A stretch of DNA of 64,000 nucleotides from Calothrix sp. PCC 7103. GTDB taxonomy: Bacteria; Cyanobacteriota; Cyanobacteriia; Cyanobacteriales; Nostocaceae. Shown here piece after piece: positions 38,801-50,000 of the stretch. Numbering within the stretch: position 1 is the stretch's first letter; each line of letters opens with the position of its first letter. The translations under genes and the position numbers were made by a program. Location: assembly GCF_000331305.1 (NCBI RefSeq), contig NZ_KB217478.1, positions 2,322,151-2,386,150 on the forward strand, given 5' to 3'. The notes under the pieces were generated by a model, which ran no database searches, had not been told where the DNA came from, and saw nothing but the letters and a program-made list of their open reading frames with translations.

Positions 38801-40536
38801 AAATAATGTGCTAGTTGGTTGGCTTTAGTATTTAACTGTTGATAGGTTAGTTCCTGGTTTTCCCAAATTACTGCCACTGATGAGGGATTTTTTTCTACTT
38901 GCTCCTCAAACAACTGATGGATACATTTGTCAGTAGGGACACTATTTGTATCATTCCATTCTACTAATAATTGATGCTGTTCTTTATGGGTTAGCAGTGG
39001 TAATGTGCTAACAGATTGTTCGGGATTGGCGATAATAGCTGCTAACAAAGTCTGGAAATGACCTGTCATCCTGGTAATGGTATCTATATTAAATAAATCG
39101 CTGCTGTATTCCCACCAACCTCTCAGACAATCTTGTGTATCTTCTATTACTAAACTTAAATCAAACTTTGAGGTGGCAATCTCTGTTTGCAAAGGAGTTA
39201 CAGTCAAACCAGGGAGTTCTATTTGCTCCATTGAGTTATGCTGTAAGTCGAACAGTACTTGAAATAAAGGACTATGGCTGAGATTTCTTTCTGGTTGTAA
39301 TGCTTCTACCACCCGCTCAAAAGGTACATCCTGATGAGCTTGACCATCCGCAGCCACTTTTTTTACTTGATTGAGTAACTCGGAAAAACTAAGATTTCCT
39401 TCTAATTGAAACCGTAACACTAAGGTATTGACAAAAAAACCAATTAATGGCTCTATTTCTTTACGGTTGCGGTTAGCAATGGGGGAACCAACACAGATAT
39501 CATCCTGACCACTGTAGCGGAAAAGTAAAGTCACAAAAGCCGCCAGCATCATCATAAACAGTGTGGCGCCGGACTTTTGCGAGAGAATTCTAAGCTTGAC
39601 ACTTAAATCTGAGTCAAGTTGAAATTCTACAACACCACCGCGAAAACTCTGAACTGGGGGACGTGGACGGTCTGTAGGTAGTTCTAACAATGGTGGCGCG
39701 TCAGCTAACTGTTGCTTCCAGTAGTTCAGTTGCTTTTCTAGAATTTCACCCTGCAACCAAGTAAGCTGCCAAACAGCAAAGTCAGCATATTGGATAGGTA
39801 ATTCTGGTAGTCTAGAGACACGACTTTTCGTATCTTTACCAGCAAAGTCTTGATAGAGAACAGACAACTCTTGAGTAAATATCCCCATTGACCAACCATC
39901 AGAGACAATGTGGTGCATATTTATCAGCAGCACATGCGACTGTGCGCTCAGTTGCCAGAGATGACAACGCACCAAAGGACTGTTGATGATGTCAAAGGGT
40001 TTGTCGCCCTCTTGCGTAGCTAATTGTTTTGCAGTAGTTAACTTTGAAGCGGACGGTAAACCCTGTAAGTCAATTAATTCTAGCTTAAAGTTGAGTTCTG
40101 GCTCAATTACCTGCATAGGCTTATCGTTGACTATGGCAATATGGGTACGCAGGATTTCGTGACGGCGAAGGATTTCTCTAATTGCTTGTTCTAGGGCTGC
40201 AATATTCAGATTTCCAGTAATTTCTAGTGTTAAAGGTAAATTATAGGTACTGTTTCCCGCTTCTAGTTGATAAAGGAACCATAATCGCTGTTGTGCAAAG
40301 GATAAAGGTAGGTCTTGGTTCCGGGAAACCGGACTTATAGACTCAAAACTAGAATTTGAATTGAAATTAATTTGTTGCAAAAAATTAATAATTTCTGGTT
40401 TACGTTCAGATAGATGGGTACGTATTTCTGGTGTTAGTGTTCCTTTCGGTGCATTACAGCGCAAACGACCTTCTTCTAACCATAACTTAATATCTAAACC
40501 GGAAAGGTCTAACAAAAATTCTTCAATGGTTTTCAC
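35860..40536 (-). CDS. Terminal NRPS module: TubC docking-C-A-PCP-thioester reductase
   Basis: 1558 residues. A TubC-like N-terminal docking domain (~1-55, EFLLDLSGLDIKLWLEEGRL) precedes an LCL condensation domain (HHIVSDGWS), an adenylation domain (~520-1010), a PCP (DNFFEIGGHSLR ~1090) and a C-terminal NAD(P)H reductase domain (~1165-1540; LLTGATGFVGASLL, and YCQSK as the Tyr-x-x-x-Lys pair). The reductase releases the chain as an aldehyde or alcohol. My hand-read specificity residues are DVENVGAITK; the acidic Glu at position 239 suits a basic side chain such as Arg, as in spumigin/aeruginosin, but I cannot assign it firmly. Overlaps the upstream NRPS by 4 nt. Confidence 0.94.
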   Translation of the reverse strand: MKTIEEFLLDLSGLDIKLWLEEGRLRCNAPKGTLTPEIRTHLSERKPEIINFLQQINFNSNSSFESISPVSRNQDLPLSFAQQRLWFLYQLEAGNSTYNLPLTLEITGNLNIAALEQAIREILRRHEILRTHIAIVNDKPMQVIEPELNFKLELIDLQGLPSASKLTTAKQLATQEGDKPFDIINSPLVRCHLWQLSAQSHVLLINMHHIVSDGWSMGIFTQELSVLYQDFAGKDTKSRVSRLPELPIQYADFAVWQLTWLQGEILEKQLNYWKQQLADAPPLLELPTDRPRPPVQSFRGGVVEFQLDSDLSVKLRILSQKSGATLFMMMLAAFVTLLFRYSGQDDICVGSPIANRNRKEIEPLIGFFVNTLVLRFQLEGNLSFSELLNQVKKVAADGQAHQDVPFERVVEALQPERNLSHSPLFQVLFDLQHNSMEQIELPGLTVTPLQTEIATSKFDLSLVIEDTQDCLRGWWEYSSDLFNIDTITRMTGHFQTLLAAIIANPEQSVSTLPLLTHKEQHQLLVEWNDTNSVPTDKCIHQLFEEQVEKNPSSVAVIWENQELTYQQLNTKANQLAHYLQSLGVKPDVLVGICLERSKEMIVGLLGILKAGGTYLPLDPNYPQERLAHMVHDSGMSVLLTQQKLVNSLPESGAKVVCLDSEVICKNVTCNVSTDQNPVSEVQPGNLAYIIYTSGSTGKPKGVMITHWGIVNHATAMIAEYSLNNRDRVLQFASFSFDVAAEEIFPTLLTGATLVMRPAQLFTSFADFSTFIQQESLTVINLPTPYWQEWVLEVSQGKSTVPRNLRLLVTGSEQVLPERLALWQQLVGDRVMWVNAYGPTEATITATIYKPALNSEHYYTNSVFIGRPIANTQIYILDKNLQPVPIGVPGELHIGGVGLARGYLNLPELTKEKFIPTPHSLLYKTGDLARYLPDGNIEFLSRIDNQVKIRGFRIELAEIEAILAENLQVRASAVIVREDQPGNKQIVAYIVPKQLEIQNQIRDWLKQKLPDYMVPSFFVMLEELPLTPNGKIDRRALVAKPVVNKSNYIEKTRTDTEEIVAGIWSDVLSLKQLSIHDNFFEIGGHSLRAAQVMSRLQSTFQLELPLRYLFEEPTIAGLAELIDRIIKTGTGAKITINTESDFRKDAVLDPTIQPQTLPETLHKSGNPPMQVSSSFESVSQPERILLTGATGFVGASLLHELLEQTQGYIYCLIRSQNIEQAIQKLQNKLESYGLWNPAKSNRIIPVIGDLSKNLLGLSVSQFNHLASEIDVIYHNGAWINTIYPYSALKPSNVLGTQEILRLASEIKLKPVHHISTTSVFGANAYSHQIITESDFLEHSEGLEGGYCQSKWVAEKLVMQARDRGLPVAIYRLARVTGHSKSGVCNTADLFCRLIAGCIQMGIAPQMDGIVDNLTPVDCVSKAIIHLSQQKTSFGKAFHLLNPQPTPMNELFKLISALGYSLEVVSYETWLTQLQELQVRSDNVLQPLLSIYSQNPSEAPEPEFDCSNTYQGLVDTDIVFPVMEQKLLERYFSYFIKSDFLPAPSYPHYFQAGEKINDRD

Positions 40537-43500
40537 AGTTCAACTTCCTCCCGTTCCTCTTGATTTTTTAGTAGATGGCTAGGAGTTGCTTCTGTTAGTT
40601 TTTGCGCTGCTGAAAGCATAAGGTCAATACTCGCAGCTAGTTGAGTAACAGTTGGTTCTTCAAACAAACGACGTAGGGGTAATTCTATCTTCCAAGTCTG
40701 CCGCAACCGAGAAATTATTTGTGTGGCAAGCAGAGAATGTCCTCCACATTCAAAGAAGTTATCGTCAATGCTTACTTGTAATCCTAAAACTTCCTGCCAA
40801 ATTTGTGCCATTTTTTTCTCAGTGGGAGTACGGGGCTGTACAAAACTCTTTGAATCATGAATTACTGAAGGGGTAGGTAGCGCGCGACGGTCTATCTTAC
40901 CGCTAGGAGTCAGAGGTAAAGCATCTAAAAATACAAAAGCACTAGGCATCATGTATTCTAGTAATTCCTGTTTGAGAAAGTCCCGTAACTGATTTTGAAA
41001 ACATGTTATATGTAAAATATCTACACTACATTTGTTTACCACATATGCAACTAAGCGCTTTTTACCAGGAATATCTTCTCGAACGATAACTACTGCTTCC
41101 GATACTTGGGGATGTGCGGTGAGTGCTGTTTCAATTTCTCCCAGTTCAATGCGGAAACCTCGTATTTTAACCTGATTATCAATTCGTCCTAGGAATTCAA
41201 TATTACCATCAGGCAAATAACGCGCTAAGTCGCCAGTTTTGTAAAGACGTGGAGATTTTAAATTCTGTAGAGAGGTTATATGTAGTGTCTCTACACCAAA
41301 GAAGGGATTGGGAATAAACTTTTGGGTAGTTAAATCTGAACGGTTGAGATATTCTTTTGCTAAACCAACACCCCCAATATATAGTTCTCCTGAAACGCCA
41401 ACAGGTGCAGGTTGGTGATGAGAATCAAGAATGTATATCTCTGTGTTCGCGATGGGGCGCCCAATGGGAGGAAGTGTTGAGTAATTTTGAGCAGACGCTT
41501 CTAAGGTAAAAGCCGTGACTACATGACTTTCTGATGGTCCATATTGATTTTGTAAGGTGCAATTAGGAAGTCTTGTCAAAAAATTAGTTAGAGCAGTTGT
41601 CATTTGCAACTGTTCTCCCGCAGTAATAATTTCCTGTAAATTAACAGGTAAATAATCGCTACTAGCAGCAACCTCAGCTAACTGTTGTAAAGCAACAAAA
41701 GGTAGAAATAATCTTTCAATCTCTTGTTCTGTAAGTAACTTTAATAAAGCGCTCGCATCTCGTCTAATATCATCGGAAATTAAGACTAATGTACCACCAG
41801 CACACAAGGTAGAGAAAATTTCTTGGAAGGAAACATCAAAACTTATAGGTGAAAATTGCAGAGTTTTGGCATCCCGGTTAGCAATTCCATTTTCAATTTG
41901 CCACATTAATAAGTTAACCAAGGAACGGTTACTCATCACCACTCCCTTGGGTTTACCCGTAGAACCAGAAGTATAAATTACATAAGCTAAATTTTCCGGT
42001 TTTACATCTGTAGATATATTTGATGTAACGTCTCTAAATGGTTCGTCTCTATAATTAATATCTTTGTCCAAATACACTACATGTTCGTGCTTGGGTAAAT
42101 AGTACATAAACTTTTGTTGAGTCAGCAATACCGATGCTTGAGAATCACTCAACATATAAGCCAAGCGTTCTTGGGGATAGCTTGCATCTAGAGGTACGTA
42201 GGCGCCACCAGCTTTGAGAATTGCTAATAATCCCACAACCATTTCCACAGAACGCTCAATACACAAACCCACTAGTGCATCTGGTTTCACACCTAAAGTA
42301 ATTAAATAATCTGCTAACTGATTGGCGCGATTATTCAATTGTTCGTAAGTTAATGTTTCGCAACCAAACTGTAGCGCTATATTTTGGGGAGTGCGTTGAA
42401 CTTGTTCTGAGAACAATTGATGAATACATTTGTCAGGATATTCTGTGTGGGTATCGTTCCATTGCACTAATAATTGATGTCGTTCTGTTTTAGTTATCAA
42501 AGATAAATCTTGCAATTTACCTATTTTATTTGTCACCACTCCCTCTAACAAAGTCAAGAAGTGATTCCCCATTCTAATGATTGTATCTGCATCGAAACGA
42601 CTGCAATCGTAAAGCATTCGCACGAACAATTCTTCATTTGGTATTACTACCAATGTCAAGGGGTAATTTGTGCGTTCGTAGGATTTTAGTTGGTCAATTT
42701 TTAAACCTGCTGTGTCTTCTAGTAACGAAGTACTTACAGGATAATTTTCAAATACTAGAAGACTTTCAAATAAAGGTCTTCCCCCAGGTATTTCACTCAA
42801 GCGTTGAATTTCTACCAGTGGATACCATGAATATTGTTCCCGTTCCAAATGCTCTGACTGCAAATGTTGTAACCACGGTAATATTTTAGTATCATCTGAC
42901 ACTTTTACTCGTACTGGTAAGGTATTAATAAACAGCCCAACCATAGATTCAACACCGGACAAAGTAGGATGGCGCCCGGATACAGTAGCCCCAAATACTA
43001 CATCCGACTCACCACTATAGCGACTTAATAACAACGCCCAAATACCCTGCAACAACGTAGAAAGGGTGAGATGATGTTGCTTTGCTAGAGACTTGAGGGC
43101 AGTGGTAGTTTTTTCTGGTAATCGTAGATGTTGCTCTTGGTAAGTTTTTTTATGTTGTAAAGTATGTTGTAAAGTATTTAGTAAATATTGCTGCACCCCT
43201 TGGTCTACAACCAAGGGGGTAGGAGCAGTAAAATCTTGGAGTGTTTGGCGCCAAAATGCTTCTGCTGTCGATAAATCTTGCTCTTGCAGCCAATTAATAT
43301 AGTCTTTGTAAGGACGGAGAGAAGGCAAGTATAAATCTTCGCCTTTGTTGAATGCTTCGTAAAAAGCAAATACCTCTTTGAGTATAATGGGTAGACACCA
43401 ACCATCTGTCAATAGGTGATGAGAACTCCAAATAAATTTATAAGTTTTATCAGTCAGCCTAATTAAGGTGTTCCGCATCAGTGGTGCTTTGTCAAGCTCA

Positions 43501-43868
43501 AAACCCTTATCTCTATCTGCTTGTAAGAAGGTCTGGAATTTTTCTTCTTGTTCAACCACTGATAAATTTCGCCAGTCGTAATCATTCCAAGGCAAATTTA
43601 CATTTTTGCATACTACTTGTAGTGGCTTTTTACTTTTGTCCCACACAAAAAGAGTACGTAAAACTGGATGCCGCTCCACTACTCGTTGCCAAGCTTGCTC
43701 AAAGGCAGTAACATTCAAGTCTCCACTCAAAGTAAAACTCAGCTGCTCGAAATAAACGCCAGATTCTCCTTCGTAAAGGGTATGGAAGAGCAAACCTTCC
43801 TGCATTGGAGAAAGCGGGTAAATGGATTCAATATTTTTACTTTTATTTTCTGGAATGCTAGGCGCCAT
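40533..43868 (-). CDS. NRPS module C(DCL-type)-A(Pro-like)-PCP
   Basis: 1111 residues. The condensation domain starts YPLSPMQEGLLFHTL, the form typical of DCL domains that accept a D-configured donor, and has HHLLTDG. It fits the epimerase-ended protein encoded just upstream. Specificity residues read DVQLIAQVVK, one change (Q for H) from the known proline/methylproline pattern DVQLIAHVVK. PCP: DNFFECGGHSLL near residue 1040. Proline or a proline analogue occupies this third position in spumigins and, as Choi, in aeruginosins; no Choi or methylproline genes are visible here. ATG at 43868 lies within a GGCGCCAT. ATGA overlap with the next gene. Confidence 0.94.
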   Translation of the reverse strand: MAPSIPENKSKNIESIYPLSPMQEGLLFHTLYEGESGVYFEQLSFTLSGDLNVTAFEQAWQRVVERHPVLRTLFVWDKSKKPLQVVCKNVNLPWNDYDWRNLSVVEQEEKFQTFLQADRDKGFELDKAPLMRNTLIRLTDKTYKFIWSSHHLLTDGWCLPIILKEVFAFYEAFNKGEDLYLPSLRPYKDYINWLQEQDLSTAEAFWRQTLQDFTAPTPLVVDQGVQQYLLNTLQHTLQHKKTYQEQHLRLPEKTTTALKSLAKQHHLTLSTLLQGIWALLLSRYSGESDVVFGATVSGRHPTLSGVESMVGLFINTLPVRVKVSDDTKILPWLQHLQSEHLEREQYSWYPLVEIQRLSEIPGGRPLFESLLVFENYPVSTSLLEDTAGLKIDQLKSYERTNYPLTLVVIPNEELFVRMLYDCSRFDADTIIRMGNHFLTLLEGVVTNKIGKLQDLSLITKTERHQLLVQWNDTHTEYPDKCIHQLFSEQVQRTPQNIALQFGCETLTYEQLNNRANQLADYLITLGVKPDALVGLCIERSVEMVVGLLAILKAGGAYVPLDASYPQERLAYMLSDSQASVLLTQQKFMYYLPKHEHVVYLDKDINYRDEPFRDVTSNISTDVKPENLAYVIYTSGSTGKPKGVVMSNRSLVNLLMWQIENGIANRDAKTLQFSPISFDVSFQEIFSTLCAGGTLVLISDDIRRDASALLKLLTEQEIERLFLPFVALQQLAEVAASSDYLPVNLQEIITAGEQLQMTTALTNFLTRLPNCTLQNQYGPSESHVVTAFTLEASAQNYSTLPPIGRPIANTEIYILDSHHQPAPVGVSGELYIGGVGLAKEYLNRSDLTTQKFIPNPFFGVETLHITSLQNLKSPRLYKTGDLARYLPDGNIEFLGRIDNQVKIRGFRIELGEIETALTAHPQVSEAVVIVREDIPGKKRLVAYVVNKCSVDILHITCFQNQLRDFLKQELLEYMMPSAFVFLDALPLTPSGKIDRRALPTPSVIHDSKSFVQPRTPTEKKMAQIWQEVLGLQVSIDDNFFECGGHSLLATQIISRLRQTWKIELPLRRLFEEPTVTQLAASIDLMLSAAQKLTEATPSHLLKNQEEREEVEL

Positions 43869-44055
43869 TTATCATTTACCTATTATCAGTTACTAGTTAT
43901 AGGAATCCGGTTCAAATTTTGAAGTAGTTACAAGAGCCACTGAAACATTAATTGACTCAGCATCAGTAAATAGCAGTTCTGCTGTTGCAGACCTATTAAC
44001 TTGTACTGACAACACAGGATGATTCTTTTTTTAGCTTAGTAGAACTGAGAACTAT

Positions 44056-47000
44056 TCATAAGATGCTTGACAGCAAATTATCAAGCTCATCTTGACTTAA
44101 CCCTGCTTCTGGGAAATCAGAAGGGGTATAGCCTCCTACATTTTTGGAGAGACAATGGGCAATGATTGCTTCTAGAGCTTGTAAATAATCTGACGCTAAA
44201 CCTTCAACGGTAGACTGTCGATGAATATTCTTGCTATACCTCCAATCCATTTGCAATTTGCCGTCAATTACTAAACCATCTATTTCTATTAAATGCGAGC
44301 GCTGTCCTAAAGGACTGTGAATATCACCGCTAAACTCTTGAGTCAATTTCCACCCATTACTTAAATCTGTTTGGTCAAATTGACCCAAGTAGTTAAAACT
44401 TATTTGGGCTTGTGGTAGTGCTTGTAGTTGCGAGCAGATGTTCTTATCGAGACTAAGATACCTCAAAATGCCATAACCAATACCTCTTTCGGGAATTCTT
44501 CGCAGTTGTTCTTTAACTGACTTCAGAGCTTCTCCTGGATGGATTGAGTCTTCTAGTTTTAATAGAACAGGGAACACACTAGTAAACCAGCCTACGGTAC
44601 GTGACAAATCTACATCCTCAAACAATTCTTCTCTTCCGTGACCTTCTAAGTCAACGAGTAAGGAATCACAACCTGTCCATTGGCTAAAGGTTTGCACCAA
44701 GGCAGCAAGTAATACATCATTTATTTGAGTGTTGTAAACTGAGGGGATATCCTGCAATAAGTTGCGAGTCTTTTCCGTACTCAGATATACAGATACGATG
44801 TCACTAGAGGCTACTATGTTAATGGACTCACCATAAGTGTAATCCACAGGTAAAAGAGTAGCAAATTTATCAGTAATTTGCAACCAATATGTTAATGAGT
44901 CTAGTTTTTGCCCTTGGGCACCATCTCTGAGGCGATATGCCCAATCTTTAAAAGATGTTGTTTTGGCTGGTAATTGGATAGGTTTCCCTGCATCTAACTG
45001 TTGGTAAGCTGTTGTTAGGTCTTCCAGTAAAATTCGCCACGAAACCCCATCAATGGCTAGGTGATGGATAACAATCAGTAAACGCCCTGGTGAGGAACTA
45101 CCTAACTTGAACAGAATCACTTGCATTAAGTTTCCTGCAAAGATATTCAGCGCCCTCTGTTGTTCGTTTGCTTTTCGGGCAATCGCTGTTTTTTGTTCTT
45201 CTGATGTTAAGTTTGAAAAATCAACAATCTGGAAAGGAACAGAGGAGCTAACATCGCGATTAATTTGCTGCCACACAGAATTATGCTGAATATATTGCAG
45301 ACGCAAAGCATCATGATGAATCAACAACTGCTGTAGTACCTGCTGTAATAACTCTGGTTTTATGTCTGGTGGTACAGACAGCATCATCGCTTGGTTAAAA
45401 TGGTGAGGCTCAACAAAATTTTGCTCGAAAAACCAGTGCTGAATTGGAGTTAGGGGAACTTCTCCAGTAACTAAACCCTGTTCAGCTTGGAGATTAATAG
45501 TAGTTATACCAGCAACAGATGCTAATTCCGCAATGGTTTGATAACCAAATAGTTGTTTTGCTGTCAGTTTTAAACCAGCTTGATTAGCACGAGCAATAAT
45601 TTGAATACTAATAATAGAATCCCCACCTAGTTCAAAGAAGTTGTCATGAATACCTACTTGTCTTAACCTTAAGACATCCTTCCAAATAGCAGCCAAAATT
45701 TCTTCCTCCGGAGTACGGGGAGCAACAAAGCTTTCTGGATCATTGCTTACAGAAGGTGCTGGCAGCGCGCGGCGATCTACTTTACCACTGGGAGTAAGAG
45801 GTAGTGTATTTAATATGACAAAAGTTGCAGGCGCCATGTAGTCGGGTAGCTTCTGTTTAAGGAAGTCACGCAGCGTATTTTGGATTTGTAGAGATGTTAC
45901 ATGTAACGTCTCTACTACATAGGCAACAAGGCGTTTTTTGCCCGGTTCATCTTCTCGGACAATAACTACTGCTTCTTTTATATGGGGATGTGAGGTGAGT
46001 GCAGTTTCAATTTCCCCAAGTTCGATGCGGAAACCACGTATTTTGACTTGGTTATCAATCCGACGGAGAAATTCAATATTACCATCCGGTAAATAGCGTG
46101 CCTTATCCCCAGTTTTGTATAATTTTGCTTCGCACCCTGATGAATTGCCAAAGGGATTTGGTATAAATTTCTCCTCAGTTAACTCAGGACGGTTGAGGTA
46201 ACCTCTTGCTAGTCCTGCCCCGCCAATATACAATTCACCTGGTACACCGATAGGAACTGGTTGTAGGTATTTATCCAAAATGTATGTTTGAACATTACCA
46301 ATGGGTCTTCCAATGGGTATCTGTGATGTATCATCTAGGACAAATCCCGACAATTTAAATATAGTTGCTTCTACCGTTGTTTCCGTAGGACCATAGGCAT
46401 TAATTAACTGTAGGGATTTACCCATACCTTCCACATACTTTTGCCACAAGCGGATTTTTTCTGGAAGCACTGCTTCTCCCCCAATAATTACCAGTCTTAC
46501 TGATGGGGGTAGTATTTCGCCCGTCGTTGCTAATTCAGAAATTAGCTGTTGCCAGTATGCTGTTGGTAAATCCAAGACTGTCAGTTCCCAGGAGCGACAC
46601 TTTTCTACAAATAGGGAAACAGAATTTAGTATTTCATCAGTACGTAGTACTAAGGTTCCACCACTGGTTAAACAGGGGTAGATTTCTTCGACAGCAACAT
46701 CAAAACTGATGGGTGCAAATTGCAGAACTCTATCCTGGGAGCTAATTCCATACTCAATCTTCGCTGCTTGCGTGAAATTCACCAAGGACTGATGTTCAAT
46801 CATTACACCTTTAGGCTTGCCAGTTGACCCAGAAGTGTAAATTACATAAGCTAAGTTATTAACTTGAACTGTCGCAACTGGATTTGTATCGCTGTGAGTA
46901 CTAATAACTGGCCAGTCGGTGTCAAAGCAAACAACCTTGGCTCCAATCTGTGGCAATGATTCCAGGCATTTTTGCTTAGTTAATAGTACTGAAACCTGAG

Positions 47001-50000
47001 AATCGCTCAACATATAAGCCAAGCGTTCTTGGGGATAATTTGGGTCTAGAGGGACATAAGCACCGCCCGCTTTCAGGATTGCTAGTAAGCCAATTACCAT
47101 TAAGGGTGAACGTTCTACACACAGACCGACAAGCATATCTGGCGCCACATCCAAGCTTTGCAAATAGTGGGCTAGTTGATTTGCACGCAGATTTAACTCT
47201 TCGTAAGTCAGTTTTTCTGAACCATACTCTAGCGCTATATTTTTGGGAGTTAGTTGTACCTGCTCCTCAAACAGTTGGTGGATGGTTTTGTTGGGATACT
47301 TTGCGTAAGTATTATTCCACTCAACTAATAACTGATGTTGCTCTTTTTGAGTTAGCAGAGGTAATTCACTAATCGATTGTTCCGGATGAGTGACGATAGA
47401 TTTCAATAAAGTCTCAAAATGACCTGCCATCCTGACAATTGTATTTTCCTCAAACAAATCGCTATTATATTCCCATGATGCAAATAGCCCTTGTTGTGTC
47501 TCCCACATTGACAAGCTCAAATCAAACTGGGAGATTCCCCGTTCAACTAGTTTAGGAGTCAGACTAATACCAGGCAGTTCAAAGGTATCAATCGAGAAGT
47601 TCTCCAGCACAAACATTACCTGAAACAGGGGATTGTAACTAGGAGAACGTTCTGGTTTAACAGCTTCTACTACTTGCTCAAAAGGTACATCCTGGTGAGC
47701 ATGGGCATTCAATACAATCTCTCGTACCTGTTGCAGAAATTCAGAAAAACTGAGATTTTCTTGAATTTTGGAGCGCAATACTAAAGTATTAACAAAAAAG
47801 CCAATTAATGATTCAACTTCTGTACGGTTGCGGTTGGCAAAGGGAGAACCAACGCAAATATCCTCCTCACCAGTGTAACGATAAAGTAAAGTCGTATAAG
47901 CGGCTAAGAGGGTGATATACAGAGTCGTCCCTGACTTATGGCTGAGAGTTTGCAGTTGCTTGGTCAGGTTTTTGTCGAGTTGAAATTCCCTGGTAGCACC
48001 ACGGTAAGTCTGTACAGGTGGCCGGGGTCGGTCATAAGGCAACTCTAGCAACGGTGGCGCCTCTGCTAACTGTTGCTTCCAGTAGTTTAATTGTTCCAAA
48101 AGAATATCTCCAGTCAACCATTGCCTTTGCCAAGCCGCAAAGTCAGGATATTGGATGGATAGCTCTGGTAAATCAGCAGCTTCGCCAGTAGTAAAGGCTT
48201 GATAAAGGGTGGATAATTCTTTGAGAAATATTTGTATTGACCAGCCATCTGTAATGATATGGTGCATGGTTAAAACCAGCACGTGAGAATCTAAACGCCT
48301 ACGCAACAAAAGGAATCGCAATGAACCATTTTCTAAGTCAAAGGGTTGGCGAACCTCTTTAGTAACAATCCTTAGCACTTCTGCTTCATTAAAACCTTGC
48401 GAATCTATTAAAGGTAGTGTTACGGTCAAGCCAGGATGAATTTTTTGTACGGGTTTTCCTTCTACTGTAGAAAAGTTTGTCCGCAAAGCTTCGTGACGAA
48501 GTATAATATTATTGATACTTTGTTCCAAAGCAAATACATTTAAAGTACCTGTAATCTGCACTTGGAGACTTTCATTATAAAAAGGATTTTCTCTATCCAA
48601 CTGATGGAGAAACCACATCCTTTGCTGGGCAAAAGATAATGGTAAATCTCCATCTCTTGAAATACGAAAAATACTATTGTCTAATTTAGTAGTTTGCAAA
48701 ATTTCACAACTATTCGCCAAGCTAGCGATTGTTGGAAATTCAAATAAAAGTTTTAGAGACCATTCTACAAAGAAGGTGTTCCGCAAGCGAGAAACTAATT
48801 GGGTAGCAGATAAAGAATCTCCTCCCAATTCAAAAAAGTTGTCGTGAATACCCACCTGGTCAATTTTTAGCACTTCACCAAAAACACTAGCAATTGCTTC
48901 TTCTTGAGCAGTGCGAGGAGGGACAAAGGTTGTTTCCAACTTTGGACGTTGGCGTTTTTGTTGGGATGAAATCTCTTTGAGTATGAGTTCAGTACTATAA
49001 AGTTTATTAGCAATGTTTTCAAAAAAAATTCCGGAAAAGGACACCTCTACTTGCTTCTCTGGTGCGGTTTGTTGATGGTGATTTATCTGGGTGAATGTAG
49101 TTTCCGTTTGACTTGGATTAAAAGAGACATTAGCTGCCATTTCGCTCTTAAACTGGAACAACCACCCCTCTTCTTTCTCTTGCTTAAATTGCTCTCCAAC
49201 GCTTTCGAGAAAATCTAAGATGGGTTGATTCTTCTTTGTGGGTAAATAAATAATTTCTACTTGATTTAATCGCTTGTTTTGGGCAATTTTTCCCAAGCAA
49301 GCAAGCATCTGATATTCCACACGCCGACCGAGTACCCGACAACTCAGTAAAAAGGTGTCTACAATCAGCTTTTCTGTATGACTTGAAAACAGCAGCAAAC
49401 CAACTAAACCGTAATCTCCAAAACGGTCTTTTACCTTCACTACCCGACATTCTAAATTGCCATTGCAAAGTTGTTGAATCTCGGTTTCAGAGCGTCGAAT
49501 CGTGGTAGCATTAAACTGGTTCGTCCGTTGGGTGAGTTGAGAAATTCGCGGAATGTCCTCTGGTTGCATTTCTACAATCTCAATTTCTAAACCCAATCCC
49601 ACAAGGAAATCAGCAAAACTTAGAGAATCCTGACGTAAGCGATCTCGTTGGATATTCTGCTGATAAAGGAGAGTACGTTTTTTGTCCTCCTGAGTTACTT
49701 TAACAAAGTCAAATGCCCAAATATGCTCTAAAAATCGTGGTATCTGGTCGCAGTTTTCTGGAATTTGGAGTGTAAGGACTTCCGGGCAATTAGCTCTAAC
49801 TTCTGCACATTCTACAGGGTTATCATCAATAAATATAAAGCTATCTAAACCAAGTTGTAATTCGGAAGCTAAAGATTTTAAATTCTCTGACTTTGGTTGC
49901 CAATTAATTCGCCAATTAACCAAATGGTGGCGCTGTAATATCATATTTTGGTTTTGTTCAAAGACGGCAAAGACATCCTCAACAGAATTTTTGCTACATA

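Noticed and set aside
35860-43868. Calling the cluster a true aeruginosin cluster
   Set aside because: No Choi-forming genes and no hydroxyphenyl-lactate loading domain are present; only the module order is shared.
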